From assembly GCF_000425285.1 (NCBI RefSeq), contig NZ_AUDD01000022.1:1-49046 (forward strand): a DNA stretch of 49,046 bases, in the 5' to 3' direction. The stretch is from Acidipropionibacterium jensenii DSM 20535. GTDB taxonomy: Bacteria; Actinomycetota; Actinomycetes; Propionibacteriales; Propionibacteriaceae. Positions within the stretch are counted from its first letter, which is position 1. Each line of letters starts with the position of its first letter. The notes under the pieces are model-generated. The model saw only the letters and a list, made by a program, of their open reading frames with translations, did no database searches and had not been told where the DNA came from. The translations under genes were made by a program, and so were the position numbers. This document shows positions 1-8,439 of this stretch, piece by piece.

Positions 1-119
1 GCGTGGTACTCGGCGGCCTCCGCATCGGTCAGCGCATGACTGCGCGATCCGGCGCCGCCGTGCACGGCCAGCGAGTAGGCCATCTTCGGCGTGCCAGCAG
101 GGATGGCTCGAAGTTCCAC
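1..119 (-). CDS. Isoaspartyl peptidase / L-asparaginase, N-terminal fragment
   Basis: Partial gene running off the left edge; about 39 residues are visible. After a short lead the protein reads MAYSLAVHGGAG, and the AVHGGAG motif is the N-terminal hallmark of plant-type (Ntn-hydrolase) isoaspartyl peptidases, which cleave isoaspartyl dipeptides and asparagine after self-cleavage at a Thr that lies beyond this window. I chose the GTG at 119 because AAGGAG sits five bases upstream; the ATG at 83 is in frame but has no close ribosome binding site. It follows the GH4 gene on the same strand, 150 bp downstream. Family call is from one short motif, so moderate confidence. Confidence 0.65.
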   Translation of the reverse strand, partial: MELRAIPAGTPKMAYSLAVHGGAGSRSHALTDAEAAEYH

Positions 120-273
120 AGGATCTCCTTCATCGAGGTGCAAGAGCGGGCGCTGACCCGGGGGTCGGCTGTGATGGTCCACCGACTGCCGGTCCACCGA
201 CTGCCGGGCCAGTCCTGCAGCACCGCGGCCCGGGGCCGCGGCCCATCGGTCATCATCCCAGCGGCGTCGGCGA

Positions 274-1575
274 TCAGTGCTGCGGCCAGAATGCCTCGGT
301 CAGCTTCTCGGCGATCTCCACCGACCCCACCAGAGGGTGCTTGGCCAGTGCCTCGAAGGCCAGCCCGCGATCCTGCTCCAGAACGGCGCGGATCGCCAGC
401 TGCTCGACGGCCTTCATCTGCATCATCAACCCCAGCTCGGCCCCACCCGGCGGCTCGGTCGACAGCGGATGGGCCCCTGCGGCGTCCACCAGGCAGGGAA
501 CCTCGATCACCGCATCGGGCGGCAGCGCGGCCAGGGTGTGGCCGTTGCGCACATTGACGATCATCTCGGCCCGCTCACCCAGCGCAATGGCGCGCATCAG
601 GGCCAGCGCCACCCGCTCGTACCCGCCACCGGTCAGGTCGGGGCGCTCCTCACCCTCGTCGCGGGCCTCGGCCATATAGGTCGCCTCCCGCTCATCGTGG
701 GTCGCCGTCCACAGCTCCAGCGCCCGCGCCGGCTCTGCGGTGGCGGCGCGATAGAACCGGCTCTGCTGAGCCTGCAGGAACTCCCCGCGAGTGGCATCGG
801 CCGACAGGATGGACGCCACCGCCTCGCGATTGCAGTACCAGTAGTAGAGGTACTCGTTGGGCAGGGCACCGAGCCGCTGCATCCACTCGATGGGGAAGAC
901 GTCGGCCTCCTCCAGGCGCGCCAGCTTCTCGGGTTCGGCGAGCACCTCGGCGACCAGATCGCGCCCGTGGTACCAGGCGTGCCGCAGCCAGCCCAGGTGG
1001 TTGAGCCCGACGTAGTCCAGGGACAGTTCGAACTCGCTGGCGCCGTACAGCGCCCCGACCCGGTTGCCCAGTCCGGAGGGGGTGTCGCAGATCCCGATCA
1101 CCCGCTGGCCCAGCACGGTCTGCATGAGCTCGGTCATGATCCCGGCCGGATTGGTGAAGTTGATGACGAAGGCCTTCGGCGCCTCGGCGGCAACGGTCCG
1201 GGCGATCTCCAGAGCCACCGGGCCGGTCCGCAGCGCGAAGGCGATCCCGGCCGCGCCGGTGGTCTCCTGGCCCAGCACCCCCAGATCCAGGGCCGCGCGC
1301 TCATCGTGGACCCGGCCCGCCAGTCCCCCGACCCGGATTGCCGAGAAGACGAAGTCCGCCCCCCGCACCGCCTCGGCGAGATCGGTCGTGGTGTGCAGGG
1401 TCGGCCCGGGGCGATCCCCCTGGGTCTGGGTCAGGACGTTTTTGATGACCTGGAGTCGATCGGCCTCGGTGTCGTGGAGCCACAGATCATCGATGAGCTC
1501 ACCGTGCTGGGACAGCAGGGCATTGAAGACCAGTGGCACACGGAACCCGCCGCCACCGAGCAGAGCCAGCTTCAT
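274..1575 (-). CDS. Glycoside hydrolase family 4, probable 6-phospho-beta-glucosidase
   Basis: A 433-residue cytoplasmic enzyme of the NAD- and divalent-metal-dependent GH4 family, which hydrolyses phosphorylated disaccharides delivered by PTS systems through a redox mechanism. Seen: an N-terminal Rossmann start (LALLGGGGFRVP), NFTNPAG with Asn142, GICDTPSGLGNR with Cys163 and YVGLNHLGW with His193; the Cys and His are the usual metal ligands. Length is normal. The ATG at 1575 has GAGGA seven bases upstream. Sequence style (FRVPL, GLNHLGW) suits the phospho-beta-glucosidase branch rather than alpha-galactosidase, but substrate is inferred. No PTS gene is visible nearby, so the transporter must lie elsewhere. 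It is divergent from ppk2. Confidence 0.88.
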   Translation of the reverse strand: MKLALLGGGGFRVPLVFNALLSQHGELIDDLWLHDTEADRLQVIKNVLTQTQGDRPGPTLHTTTDLAEAVRGADFVFSAIRVGGLAGRVHDERAALDLGVLGQETTGAAGIAFALRTGPVALEIARTVAAEAPKAFVINFTNPAGIMTELMQTVLGQRVIGICDTPSGLGNRVGALYGASEFELSLDYVGLNHLGWLRHAWYHGRDLVAEVLAEPEKLARLEEADVFPIEWMQRLGALPNEYLYYWYCNREAVASILSADATRGEFLQAQQSRFYRAATAEPARALELWTATHDEREATYMAEARDEGEERPDLTGGGYERVALALMRAIALGERAEMIVNVRNGHTLAALPPDAVIEVPCLVDAAGAHPLSTEPPGGAELGLMMQMKAVEQLAIRAVLEQDRGLAFEALAKHPLVGSVEIAEKLTEAFWPQH

Positions 1576-1745
1576 ACCGTCGTCCTCATGCCTGTCGCCT
1601 CACGTCTCATCCTCGATCTGACCGGGCATTGCGCCCGACCCGGACGGCGGCACCCCCGCCACAACCGCGGTCAACGGCGCCGCCAGACGTCGGCGAGCAT
1701 AGTCGAGACGCCGGCGGAACCGGCCCCGTGAGGACCTCTCCCGCC

Positions 1746-1751
1746 TAGGCT
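1746..1751 (+). promoter_or_regulatory. -10 box of leaderless ppk2
   Basis: TAGGCT ends six bases before the ppk2 ATG and no Shine-Dalgarno sequence intervenes, so transcription probably starts at or next to the A of the start codon. No convincing -35 box was seen. Confidence 0.55.
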
Positions 1752-1757
1752 GCCCTC

Positions 1758-2558
1758 ATGGCCAAAGCGGAGCGCATCCCCAAGAAGATCTACGAGCGTG
1801 AACTCAAGAAGCTGCAGGCGAAGCTGGTCGACATGCAGGCCTGGGTGCAGGACACCGGCGCCCGGATCATCATCATCTTCGAGGGCCGGGACGCCGCGGG
1901 CAAGGGCTCGACCATCAAGCGGGTCAGCGAGTACCTCAATCCCCGCGTGACACGGATCGTCGCGCTGCCCACCCCGACCGAGCGGGAGAGGACCCAGTGG
2001 TACTTCCAGCGCTATGTCGCGCACCTGCCGGCGGCCGGCGAGATCGTCCTGATGGACCGCTCCTGGTACAACCGGGCCGGGGTGGAGAAGGTGATGGGCT
2101 ACTGCACCAATGACGAGTACCAGCGCTTCCTGCGCCAGGCGCCCATTTTCGAGCGGATGCTCGTCGAGGACGGCATCATCCTGCTCAAGTACTGGTTCAG
2201 CGTCTCCGATGTGGAGCAGGAGAACCGGTTCAGATCACGGGCCGACGACCCGATGCGCCGGTGGAAGCTCAGTCCCAATGACATGGTCTCCATCACCAAG
2301 TGGGAGGACTACTCCCGGGCCAAGGACGCGATGCTCATCCACACCGACATTCCCGAGGCCCGCTGGTTCGACGTTGACAACGAGGACAAGCGCCGCGGCC
2401 GGCTCAACATGATCCACCACCTGCTGAGCCAGGTGCCCTACACCGACATCGAGAGAGCGCCGATCGAGATCCCGAACCGTCCACCCTCCAAGGGCTACGA
2501 GCGCCCACCGCTCTCACAGACCCGGCGGGTCCCCGACTACGCTGCCACCCTGCTCTGA
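1758..2558 (+). CDS. ppk2: Polyphosphate kinase 2 (PPK2)
   Basis: A 266-residue single-domain PPK2, which uses polyphosphate to phosphorylate nucleoside diphosphates (or the reverse) in the cytoplasm. Seen: Walker A FEGRDAAGKGST at residues 41-52, a Walker B/lid segment VLMDRSWYNRAGVE at 97-110, the FERMLVEDGIILLKYW strand and the SPNDMVSITKWEDYSRAKD stretch typical of the family. Size fits a class I, one-domain enzyme; ADP versus GDP preference cannot be read. The gene appears leaderless, with its -10 box six bases before the ATG. It stands alone, divergent from the GH4 gene. Confidence 0.95.
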   Translation: MAKAERIPKKIYERELKKLQAKLVDMQAWVQDTGARIIIIFEGRDAAGKGSTIKRVSEYLNPRVTRIVALPTPTERERTQWYFQRYVAHLPAAGEIVLMDRSWYNRAGVEKVMGYCTNDEYQRFLRQAPIFERMLVEDGIILLKYWFSVSDVEQENRFRSRADDPMRRWKLSPNDMVSITKWEDYSRAKDAMLIHTDIPEARWFDVDNEDKRRGRLNMIHHLLSQVPYTDIERAPIEIPNRPPSKGYERPPLSQTRRVPDYAATLL

Positions 2559-2708
2559 CCCGCGGAGGTCGTTCACCACGTGTCTCGCCGGTCCCACCCC
2601 TCGTCCAGGCCGAGCACCTCAGCCGGCCGGGATTCTGCGGCACCGATGCGTGCATGGCGGAGAGCGCCGGCGACGTCGTGGAATCGCGGCTGCGACACTG
2701 GAGAGGTC

Positions 2709-3422
2709 ATGCGTCGCGCGGACCGATCGTTCCGCACTGACATCGTTCTGACACGGAGACTCATGGAGATCGACGATGCGCGGGCATCGCCCCCGCCTCC
2801 TGACGACGAGGACGTGGACGTGGCACGGCTCGCGTCCAGGGGCACACACCGGGTCGCGGCTGCGGTGGCCCGGATCCTCAGCCCGCCGTACGTCGTCTCG
2901 CTGGTGTGGGTCGTCGCCTGCCTGACCACGTCGGCGGATCCCCGCGTCCGGCTCACCTGCCTTGCCGTGGGGCTCGTCTTCCTGGTGGGAGGCCCGTACC
3001 TCACGCTGGCGGTGCTGTTGAGGATCGGTGCGGTCAGCGATGCCCAGGTGGTCCGTCGCGCCGAACGCCATGGGTTGTACGGCCTCATTCTGGTGTGGGT
3101 GCTGATGGGCGCAACAGGCCTGCTGATCATCAGAGCTCCCAGTGAGTTGGTGGCGGTCGCGGCTGCGATGTTCACGGGTCTTGGACTGGTGGGACTGGCC
3201 AATCTGGTGACCAAGGCAAGTTCTCACCTGGCGACCCTTGCCGGGGCAGCCGTCGTCCTGTGGCTGCTGTGGTGGCCTGCCGGGCTCTGCTGCGCGCTGG
3301 CCGTGCCGGTCGCCGGCTGGGCTCGAGTCGATGAGGGGCGTCACTCCTGGCCCCAGGTCATTCTGGGCACAGTTCTCGGCGGGGTGGGTGGGGCCTGCTA
3401 CCTGCTCTACGCGAAGGTCTGA
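2709..3422 (+). CDS. PAP2-like integral membrane phosphatase-family protein
   Basis: About 237 residues with five or so hydrophobic segments. The C-terminal part has a PAP2-like signature: KASSHLATLAG, then GWARVDEGRHSWPQVILGTVLG, resembling the K...SxH and R..GRH...V..G phosphatase motifs, so the fold is probably type-2 phosphatidic acid phosphatase, acting on a lipid phosphate or pyrophosphate at the membrane. The open frame extends upstream to 2580, but the ATG at 2709 has GGAG five bases before it; the ATG at 2763 (also preceded by GGAG) is a second possibility. Substrate is unknown. The gene runs alone toward the GmrSD-family gene. Confidence 0.62.
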   Translation: MRRADRSFRTDIVLTRRLMEIDDARASPPPPDDEDVDVARLASRGTHRVAAAVARILSPPYVVSLVWVVACLTTSADPRVRLTCLAVGLVFLVGGPYLTLAVLLRIGAVSDAQVVRRAERHGLYGLILVWVLMGATGLLIIRAPSELVAVAAAMFTGLGLVGLANLVTKASSHLATLAGAAVVLWLLWWPAGLCCALAVPVAGWARVDEGRHSWPQVILGTVLGGVGGACYLLYAKV

Positions 3423-3454
3423 TGACCTGAGCGTCCCCCGGGTGGCGGCGGTCG

Positions 3455-5920
3455 TCAGTTGTCGATGGAGCCGTCGACCTCGTCATCGAACACGGCCTCA
3501 TTGGACAGCGAGGATGCAAGAAATCCAGGCCGCGGCCGGTCTTCCAAGTCCACTCCCGGAGCAGAGTTGAATCGCAGTCTCAGCTCCTTCCTGAGCTCCT
3601 CGTCGGTGAACGGCTCTCGCCGGGCCAAGTACTGGAAGACCACCTCGACCTTCCCGGTCGGGGACAGTGCAATCGGCCAGATATGGTCGCCGTTGGCATC
3701 TGCCATGAAGAACGCGGTCACCGATGCACCGGTTCCGTACTGAACCCAGCCGCGCATTGCCCAGTGGTTCATCAAGCGGTGAACGGCCTCTACGGTGCTT
3801 GGCTCCTGGTGTTGGGAAAGTTGAGCCTCAAAGCGCTCGGCAGCTGTCTCAGGGACAGTGATTCCACATTCCAGGGCGAGGTCCTCGACCGACATTTCCT
3901 GCTCGGGGGCAGCGTGGCCACTGGCATCGAACCGGACCCCATCAGCTTCGAGGAGTTGCTTGGGCTCGATCTTGCGCGCTGAATCCATCCATTCGGACCT
4001 GTCCGGGATCGTTCCTCCCGACTGGATGACCCGATAGGCCTCACGGATCCCGGTCGTCGCCAAATGGCTGTCAAGCAGAACCGCGTCCGTACCCACCAGC
4101 GTCGCCACCGCATCGCAGGTCGTCCACCGGCCAGCGGGAATGGCGGAAATGATCATGGCAGCAGTCCTCCACATCTCCGACGTCTGATCGCCGCTGCGCA
4201 CCATCAGTGACTCATCCGGCCCGGGCCATAGTGTGATGATCTCTTCCGCCAGAGTGTCCGCCCGGTGTGCGATCTGCTCGGGCCCCCAAGACTCCTGGTC
4301 CGCAATCGACTGGTTCATGAGCAGTCCACTGTGCTGAAGCCTCGGCCGCTTCACAGCGAACACGCCATTGGACATCTCACTGTTGTAACCCGTGAGAGTG
4401 AGGTTCCCGAGAGTGTGCAGAGCTTGCCGATGCATTTCGTCAACATCGGCCCCAGGTTCGATCTCACCCTCAAGGGCCTTCCGCCATTCAGCAGACAGAC
4501 TCTGTGGCATCACATGCTCGATGGTCAATCCCTTCGAGTCAACGTGCTCCTTGCTTCCCAGACCCTCGTCGAGCCACATCAGGATCAGCTTCCGCTGCGA
4601 GGCTCGCCCCTGTAGGTAGAAGGGCACATGATGCACAGCATCCCTGACCTGTGCGTCGGTCGCGAAGTGGCGGCGACCACCCGACAAATAGGTTCTCAAC
4701 CCCTCAGCAGGGACCTCCGCGTCATGCACAGGTTCAACTGCTTGAGCAAGAATTCTGTTGAGCACGGTCGTGGCCGTCGCAGTGACCACGCGCCGCACGA
4801 GGTAACTTTCCAGGACCGTCAGTGCATCTGCGACCTGGACCGAGGTCGCAGTCTGTGCCTCACGACGCCTCAACAATTCGAGCACGACAGGGTAGGCCGC
4901 TGTCACTCCCCAGGCCACGATCCTTGACAGGTGTCGACGCACCTCCGGGTCCGCCTCGCTGCTGGGCCTCAGAACTGTCTCCAGCAGTTCCCCCAGCTTT
5001 GCGATCCGACCAACCTCTCGCTCAAGTTGATCAACTGTGGAGAGCTTGCTGAGTCGGCGCTGTTGACGTTCAAACGTGTCTGCGCGGCGTGCCCGGTCGT
5101 CATCACTCAGTACATCCAGCCAGAAGAGCAGCTCAAGCTCGTCAGAGCTCAGCCGCTTCTCCAGAGGACGCCAGGTCGACTCGTAGACCTGCTGGCCTCG
5201 ATCACCCAACCGCATGAACAGGTAGTTCTTGAGCAGATCGGCCTGTGTCAGCTTCAGTCCCGTGTTGTTCAGGGACTCGAAGATCCGGAAGGCATTGTCC
5301 TCTTCGCTCGCGGTGACCGCTACCAGTGACAATCCCGACAACACTGTGGACTCGACATTTTTGACAGTCAGCCCCATGCCCTCACAGTCCGGCTGAGCAG
5401 CGGCGACATCAAGCTCGACCAGCTTTGTCTGAAACCGGTGATACGCCTCCTTGACACGACTTTGTCTCTCCGCTGCTGGGACCCGACGGATGACAGCGAG
5501 ATAAGCCTCTCGGTCGGCTGAGGTGGGAAGGAGCTTCGTAGGCTGACCGGGCTCCCACTTGTTGATGAGGTACTGCTCATCGATCCGGTCCGGAGTCGCC
5601 TCCTGTCCGCTGGCGACCAAGTGGTCACGAATAGCCGCCAACAGCAGGGTGAGTGTGGTCAGTCTCTGCTGACCGTCCACCACCAAGTACTTGTTGAGTC
5701 CTGCGGGACCAATATCCGGGGTGGTCGCAAGAACAAGGGAACCAATGAAGTGCGTGACGTGCGGTTGGGTGAGGCGAGTCTCCGCGGTTTCAACAATGTC
5801 GTCCCACAACTGATCGATCTGCTTGCTGCTCCACGAGTAGACCCGCTGGAATAGCGGTACCTGCTACTGCTTGGATCCCTCAAGGATCTTCCTCAGGGTC
5901 GTCTCCTGGGCAGCTACCAC
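3455..5920 (-). pseudogene. GmrSD/DUF262-DUF1524 type IV restriction-like protein, interrupted by TAG at codon 19
   Basis: An ~820-codon gene. The GTG at 5920 follows a strong GGAGGTGA. The frame runs VVAAQETTLRKILEGSKQ, meets TAG at 5866-5864, then continues QVPLFQRVYSWSSKQIDQLWDDI, the canonical DUF262 opening (VPxFQRxYSW). Tyr is expected at the stop, so one TAC-to-TAG change explains it. Downstream are VVDGQQRLTTL (about residues 80-90), FESLNNTGLKLTQADLL (~214-230), the DUF1524 HNH-like motif IEHVMPQ (~467-473) with HTLGNLTLT (~502-510), and a C-terminal alkyltransferase-like segment (~590-638). Relatives (GmrSD, BrxU-like) restrict modified phage DNA. Without readthrough only a TTG at 5809 could restart, losing the QR motif. 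A sequencing error is possible. Confidence 0.85.
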
Positions 5921-6028
5921 AGCTGCTCACCTCCGCAGTGTCCATGGCTCGGTGTGCTCATTCTAGAAGCAGAGAAATGGCCTCCGCGACGTGCGCGGAT
6001 CGCTCGGCGGACCGGCCGGGCCCACACC
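5921..6028. other. Short spacer upstream of the GmrSD-family gene
   Basis: Contains the GGAGGTGA ribosome binding site and presumably the promoter of the GmrSD-family gene. The P-type ATPase gene ends at 6029 on the same strand. No hairpin or further gene was seen. Confidence 0.5.
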
Positions 6029-7933
6029 TCAGCGTCGACCGCGTCCGGGGATCAGACGCGCCGAGTTGAGGATGAATGCGGTCTCCGAGCCGACGTGCAC
6101 CATCGCGGCGAGCACTGGGGTGAGGTAGCCGAACGCCGCCAGCACCATCCCGATCAGATCGACCAGGATCGTGCCCACGAAGTTGGCCATCACGATCCGA
6201 CGGGCCCGGCGCGCAGTGCCGACCGTGCGCACCAGATCGGTGAGGTCGGAGCTGATCAGGACGACGTCGGCGCTCTCGCGGGCGATATCGGTGCCCGATC
6301 CCATCGCGATCCCGACATCGGCACGCGCCAGGGCCGGCGCGTCATTGACCCCGTCGCCGACCATCGCCACCTTGTGACCGGCGGCACGTTCGGCCTCGAT
6401 GACCGTCAGCTTCCCGTCGGGAAGCAGCCCCGCCCGCACCTCGCCGACACCGATCTGCCCGGCCACCGCGCGGGCGGTCTGCTCGACATCCCCGGTGAGC
6501 ATCAGGGTCCGCAGGCCCATCCGGTGCAGCTGTGCCACCGATCGGGCGGCGGACTCACGCACCGCGTCGGCCAGCAGGATCGTCCCGATGTACCGACCAT
6601 CGACCCCCACGTGCACGGCGGTGGCCACCTTCTGGTCGGCCGTCTGCTCCGGGGCGCCGGGCACCATCTCGCGGTTCCCGGCGTCGACCCTTCGACCGGC
6701 CACGGTCGCCGTGACCCCCCTGCCCGGCTGATAGCTGAACCCCTCGCACGACCCGACCGCCAGACCCTGCGCACGGGCGTGGGCGACGATGGCCTGGCCC
6801 AGCGGGTGCTCGGAGTAGGACTCCGGGGCGGCAGCGGCGATGAGTACCTCGTCCTCCGAGACTCCCTCGATCGCCTGCACCCCCACCACGACGGGAGCTC
6901 CGACGGTGAGTGTTCCGGTCTTGTCGAAGACGATGGTGCCGACGGTCGACAGCGCCTCGAGGTGCGCGCCGTCCTTGACGAAGGCACCGGCCCGAGCGAT
7001 CCGGGCGATCGCCGCCAGCACTGCCAGCGGGGTCCCGGCAGCGATCCCGCAGGCCCCGGCCACCACGATCACCGAGATGGTCGCAGTGAGATCGCGGGTG
7101 ACCAGATAGGTGATCGCCGCGCCGATCAGCGCGAGATAGACCAGCCAGGCCGCCAATCGGTCGGCCAGCCGCTGCACCGGGGGCTGGGAGGACTGCGCCT
7201 GGCGCACCGCCGCCACGATCCGCCCGTAGGAGGACTCCGCGCCGACCCGTTGCGCCCGCACATCCAGGGCGCCTGTCTGGTTGATGGATCCGGAGAAGAC
7301 GTCGTCCCCCACCCCGACGGTCACCGGCAGCGACTCCCCGGTGATCCGGGACTGGTCAACGGTCGACTCCCCGGTCACCACCACACCGTCGACGGGGACC
7401 CGCCCGCCCGGCGCGACCACCACCACCTGCCCCGGGGTCAGCTCGGACAGCGACACCTCCGCCACGCCACCCGGCTGTCTCACCTGCACCGTGGCAGGCA
7501 GGAAGGACATCAGGTCGGTGAGAGCATCCCGGCCCCGATCCATCGAGAGATCCTCGAGGATCTCCGCGGCCAGCACGAAGACCGCGATCACCAGAGAGGT
7601 GACCCACTCCCCGATCGCCGCGGCGGCCGCGATCGCGATGAGCATCGACAGCTCCATGCTCATCCGCCGGTGCCAGACGTCCTGCCAGGCCTCGACCAGG
7701 ATCGGCCAGCAGCCGATCAGCAGACCCGCCAGCGCGAGGATCGGCACCCGCGGCGAGGGCCAGCTCACACCGAGGCCTACCGCCACCGCGCAGGCGATGA
7801 CGACGGCGATCCGGGCCAGGTCGGCGCGGTCGATGCGGGCCCACAAACCCTGCGAGCCGGTCCCGTGTTGGCCCGTGGCCTGCTGTCCGGTGGGGGTAGA
7901 GACCGCAGAGGCGAGACCCTGCATGGGGATCAT
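6029..7933 (-). CDS. Heavy-metal (P1B-type) P-type ATPase exporter
   Basis: A 634-residue membrane pump exporting a transition metal with ATP. Seen in order: two N-terminal TM helices, the HRRMSMELSMLIAIAAAAAIGEW segment typical of Zn/Cd/Co-type P1B pumps, the actuator TGES at about 198, the phosphorylation motif DKTGTLT at 337-343, an SEHPLGQAIV segment and the MVGDGVNDAPALA hinge. There is no N-terminal HMA domain. The TM metal motif, normally CPC or SPC, reads GACGIAAGTP (residues 293-302): one Cys and no Pro, so metal selectivity is atypical. The ATG overlaps the stop of the ArsR gene as ATGA, indicating translational coupling. The KmtR-like sensor suggests Ni or Co (inference). Confidence 0.93.
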   Translation of the reverse strand: MIPMQGLASAVSTPTGQQATGQHGTGSQGLWARIDRADLARIAVVIACAVAVGLGVSWPSPRVPILALAGLLIGCWPILVEAWQDVWHRRMSMELSMLIAIAAAAAIGEWVTSLVIAVFVLAAEILEDLSMDRGRDALTDLMSFLPATVQVRQPGGVAEVSLSELTPGQVVVVAPGGRVPVDGVVVTGESTVDQSRITGESLPVTVGVGDDVFSGSINQTGALDVRAQRVGAESSYGRIVAAVRQAQSSQPPVQRLADRLAAWLVYLALIGAAITYLVTRDLTATISVIVVAGACGIAAGTPLAVLAAIARIARAGAFVKDGAHLEALSTVGTIVFDKTGTLTVGAPVVVGVQAIEGVSEDEVLIAAAAPESYSEHPLGQAIVAHARAQGLAVGSCEGFSYQPGRGVTATVAGRRVDAGNREMVPGAPEQTADQKVATAVHVGVDGRYIGTILLADAVRESAARSVAQLHRMGLRTLMLTGDVEQTARAVAGQIGVGEVRAGLLPDGKLTVIEAERAAGHKVAMVGDGVNDAPALARADVGIAMGSGTDIARESADVVLISSDLTDLVRTVGTARRARRIVMANFVGTILVDLIGMVLAAFGYLTPVLAAMVHVGSETAFILNSARLIPGRGRR

Positions 7934-8418
7934 CCCCGCGGGCAGGTCGCCGCGGGACGGCCCGGTGCGAGGCCCTTGGAGGCCTGATCATCCATGCTGG
8001 CATCGGGTACTCCGGGAGCAGGCTGGGGGGCACTGGCCTCGAGGGCATCTCCGGCGATCGGCAGCCCATCGGCGCCCAGATGATGGACCGGAATCCCGTC
8101 GACGACGTGCTCGGCCTGGAACACCGCATGGCTCACCAGCTGTCGGGCGTGCTCATCGAGCAGGCTGTAGAAGACCCGGTTGCCCTCCTTGCGAGTCTCC
8201 ACGATCTTGCCCCACCGCAACTTGGCCAGGTGCTGCGAGACGACGGTCGGCGACTTCCCGACCCGCTCCGCCAACTCACCGACCGGCAGCTCTCCGTCTC
8301 GCAGGGCCAGGATGATCCGGACCCTGGTGGCGTCCGACAGCAGTGTGAAGACCTCAGCCGCGAGATCGGCGTACGCGCTCTCCGCGTCGAAGGTGCATTT
8401 CCTTGTATGTGCGCACAT
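7930..8418 (-). CDS. ArsR/SmtB-family metal sensor, KmtR-like
   Basis: A 162-residue winged-helix repressor; family proteins release operator DNA when metal binds. The recognition helix region is SPTVVSQHLAKLR (56-68), followed by a wing ETRKEGNRVFYSL. Potential ligands are His90, Glu103, His104, His112 and His113; from memory, M. tuberculosis KmtR (Ni/Co sensor) uses His88, Glu101, His102, His110 and His111, the same spacing with a shift of two. Cys2, His4 and Cys8 at the N-terminus are extra candidates. The last ~45 residues are a Pro/Ala-rich tail. First gene of a two-gene operon with the ATPase; probably autoregulated via the palindrome at its start codon. Confidence 0.92.
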   Translation of the reverse strand: MCAHTRKCTFDAESAYADLAAEVFTLLSDATRVRIILALRDGELPVGELAERVGKSPTVVSQHLAKLRWGKIVETRKEGNRVFYSLLDEHARQLVSHAVFQAEHVVDGIPVHHLGADGLPIAGDALEASAPQPAPGVPDASMDDQASKGLAPGRPAATCPRG

Positions 8419-8430
8419 GCTTAGATAGTA
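8407..8430 (-). promoter_or_regulatory. arsR leaderless promoter and overlapping palindrome
   Basis: Read on the minus strand, TACTAT (8430-8425) lies six bases before the ATG at 8418, and a perfect 12-bp palindrome ATGTGCGCACAT (8407-8418) covers the start codon. A sensor bound there would block initiation at the transcription start. The promoter lies at the 3' end of glsA. Operator role is inferred. Confidence 0.5.
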
Positions 8431-8439
8431 CGCCCACAG

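Noticed and set aside
29-256. 75-residue minus-strand ORF before the GH4 gene
   Set aside because: A different frame encodes the isoaspartyl peptidase start with a strong ribosome binding site; the ORF shows no family pattern.
5954-7987. Long plus-strand ORFs opposite the ATPase
   Set aside because: High GC content creates long antisense frames; their Arg/Gly/His-rich products match no family while the minus strand encodes a clear pump.
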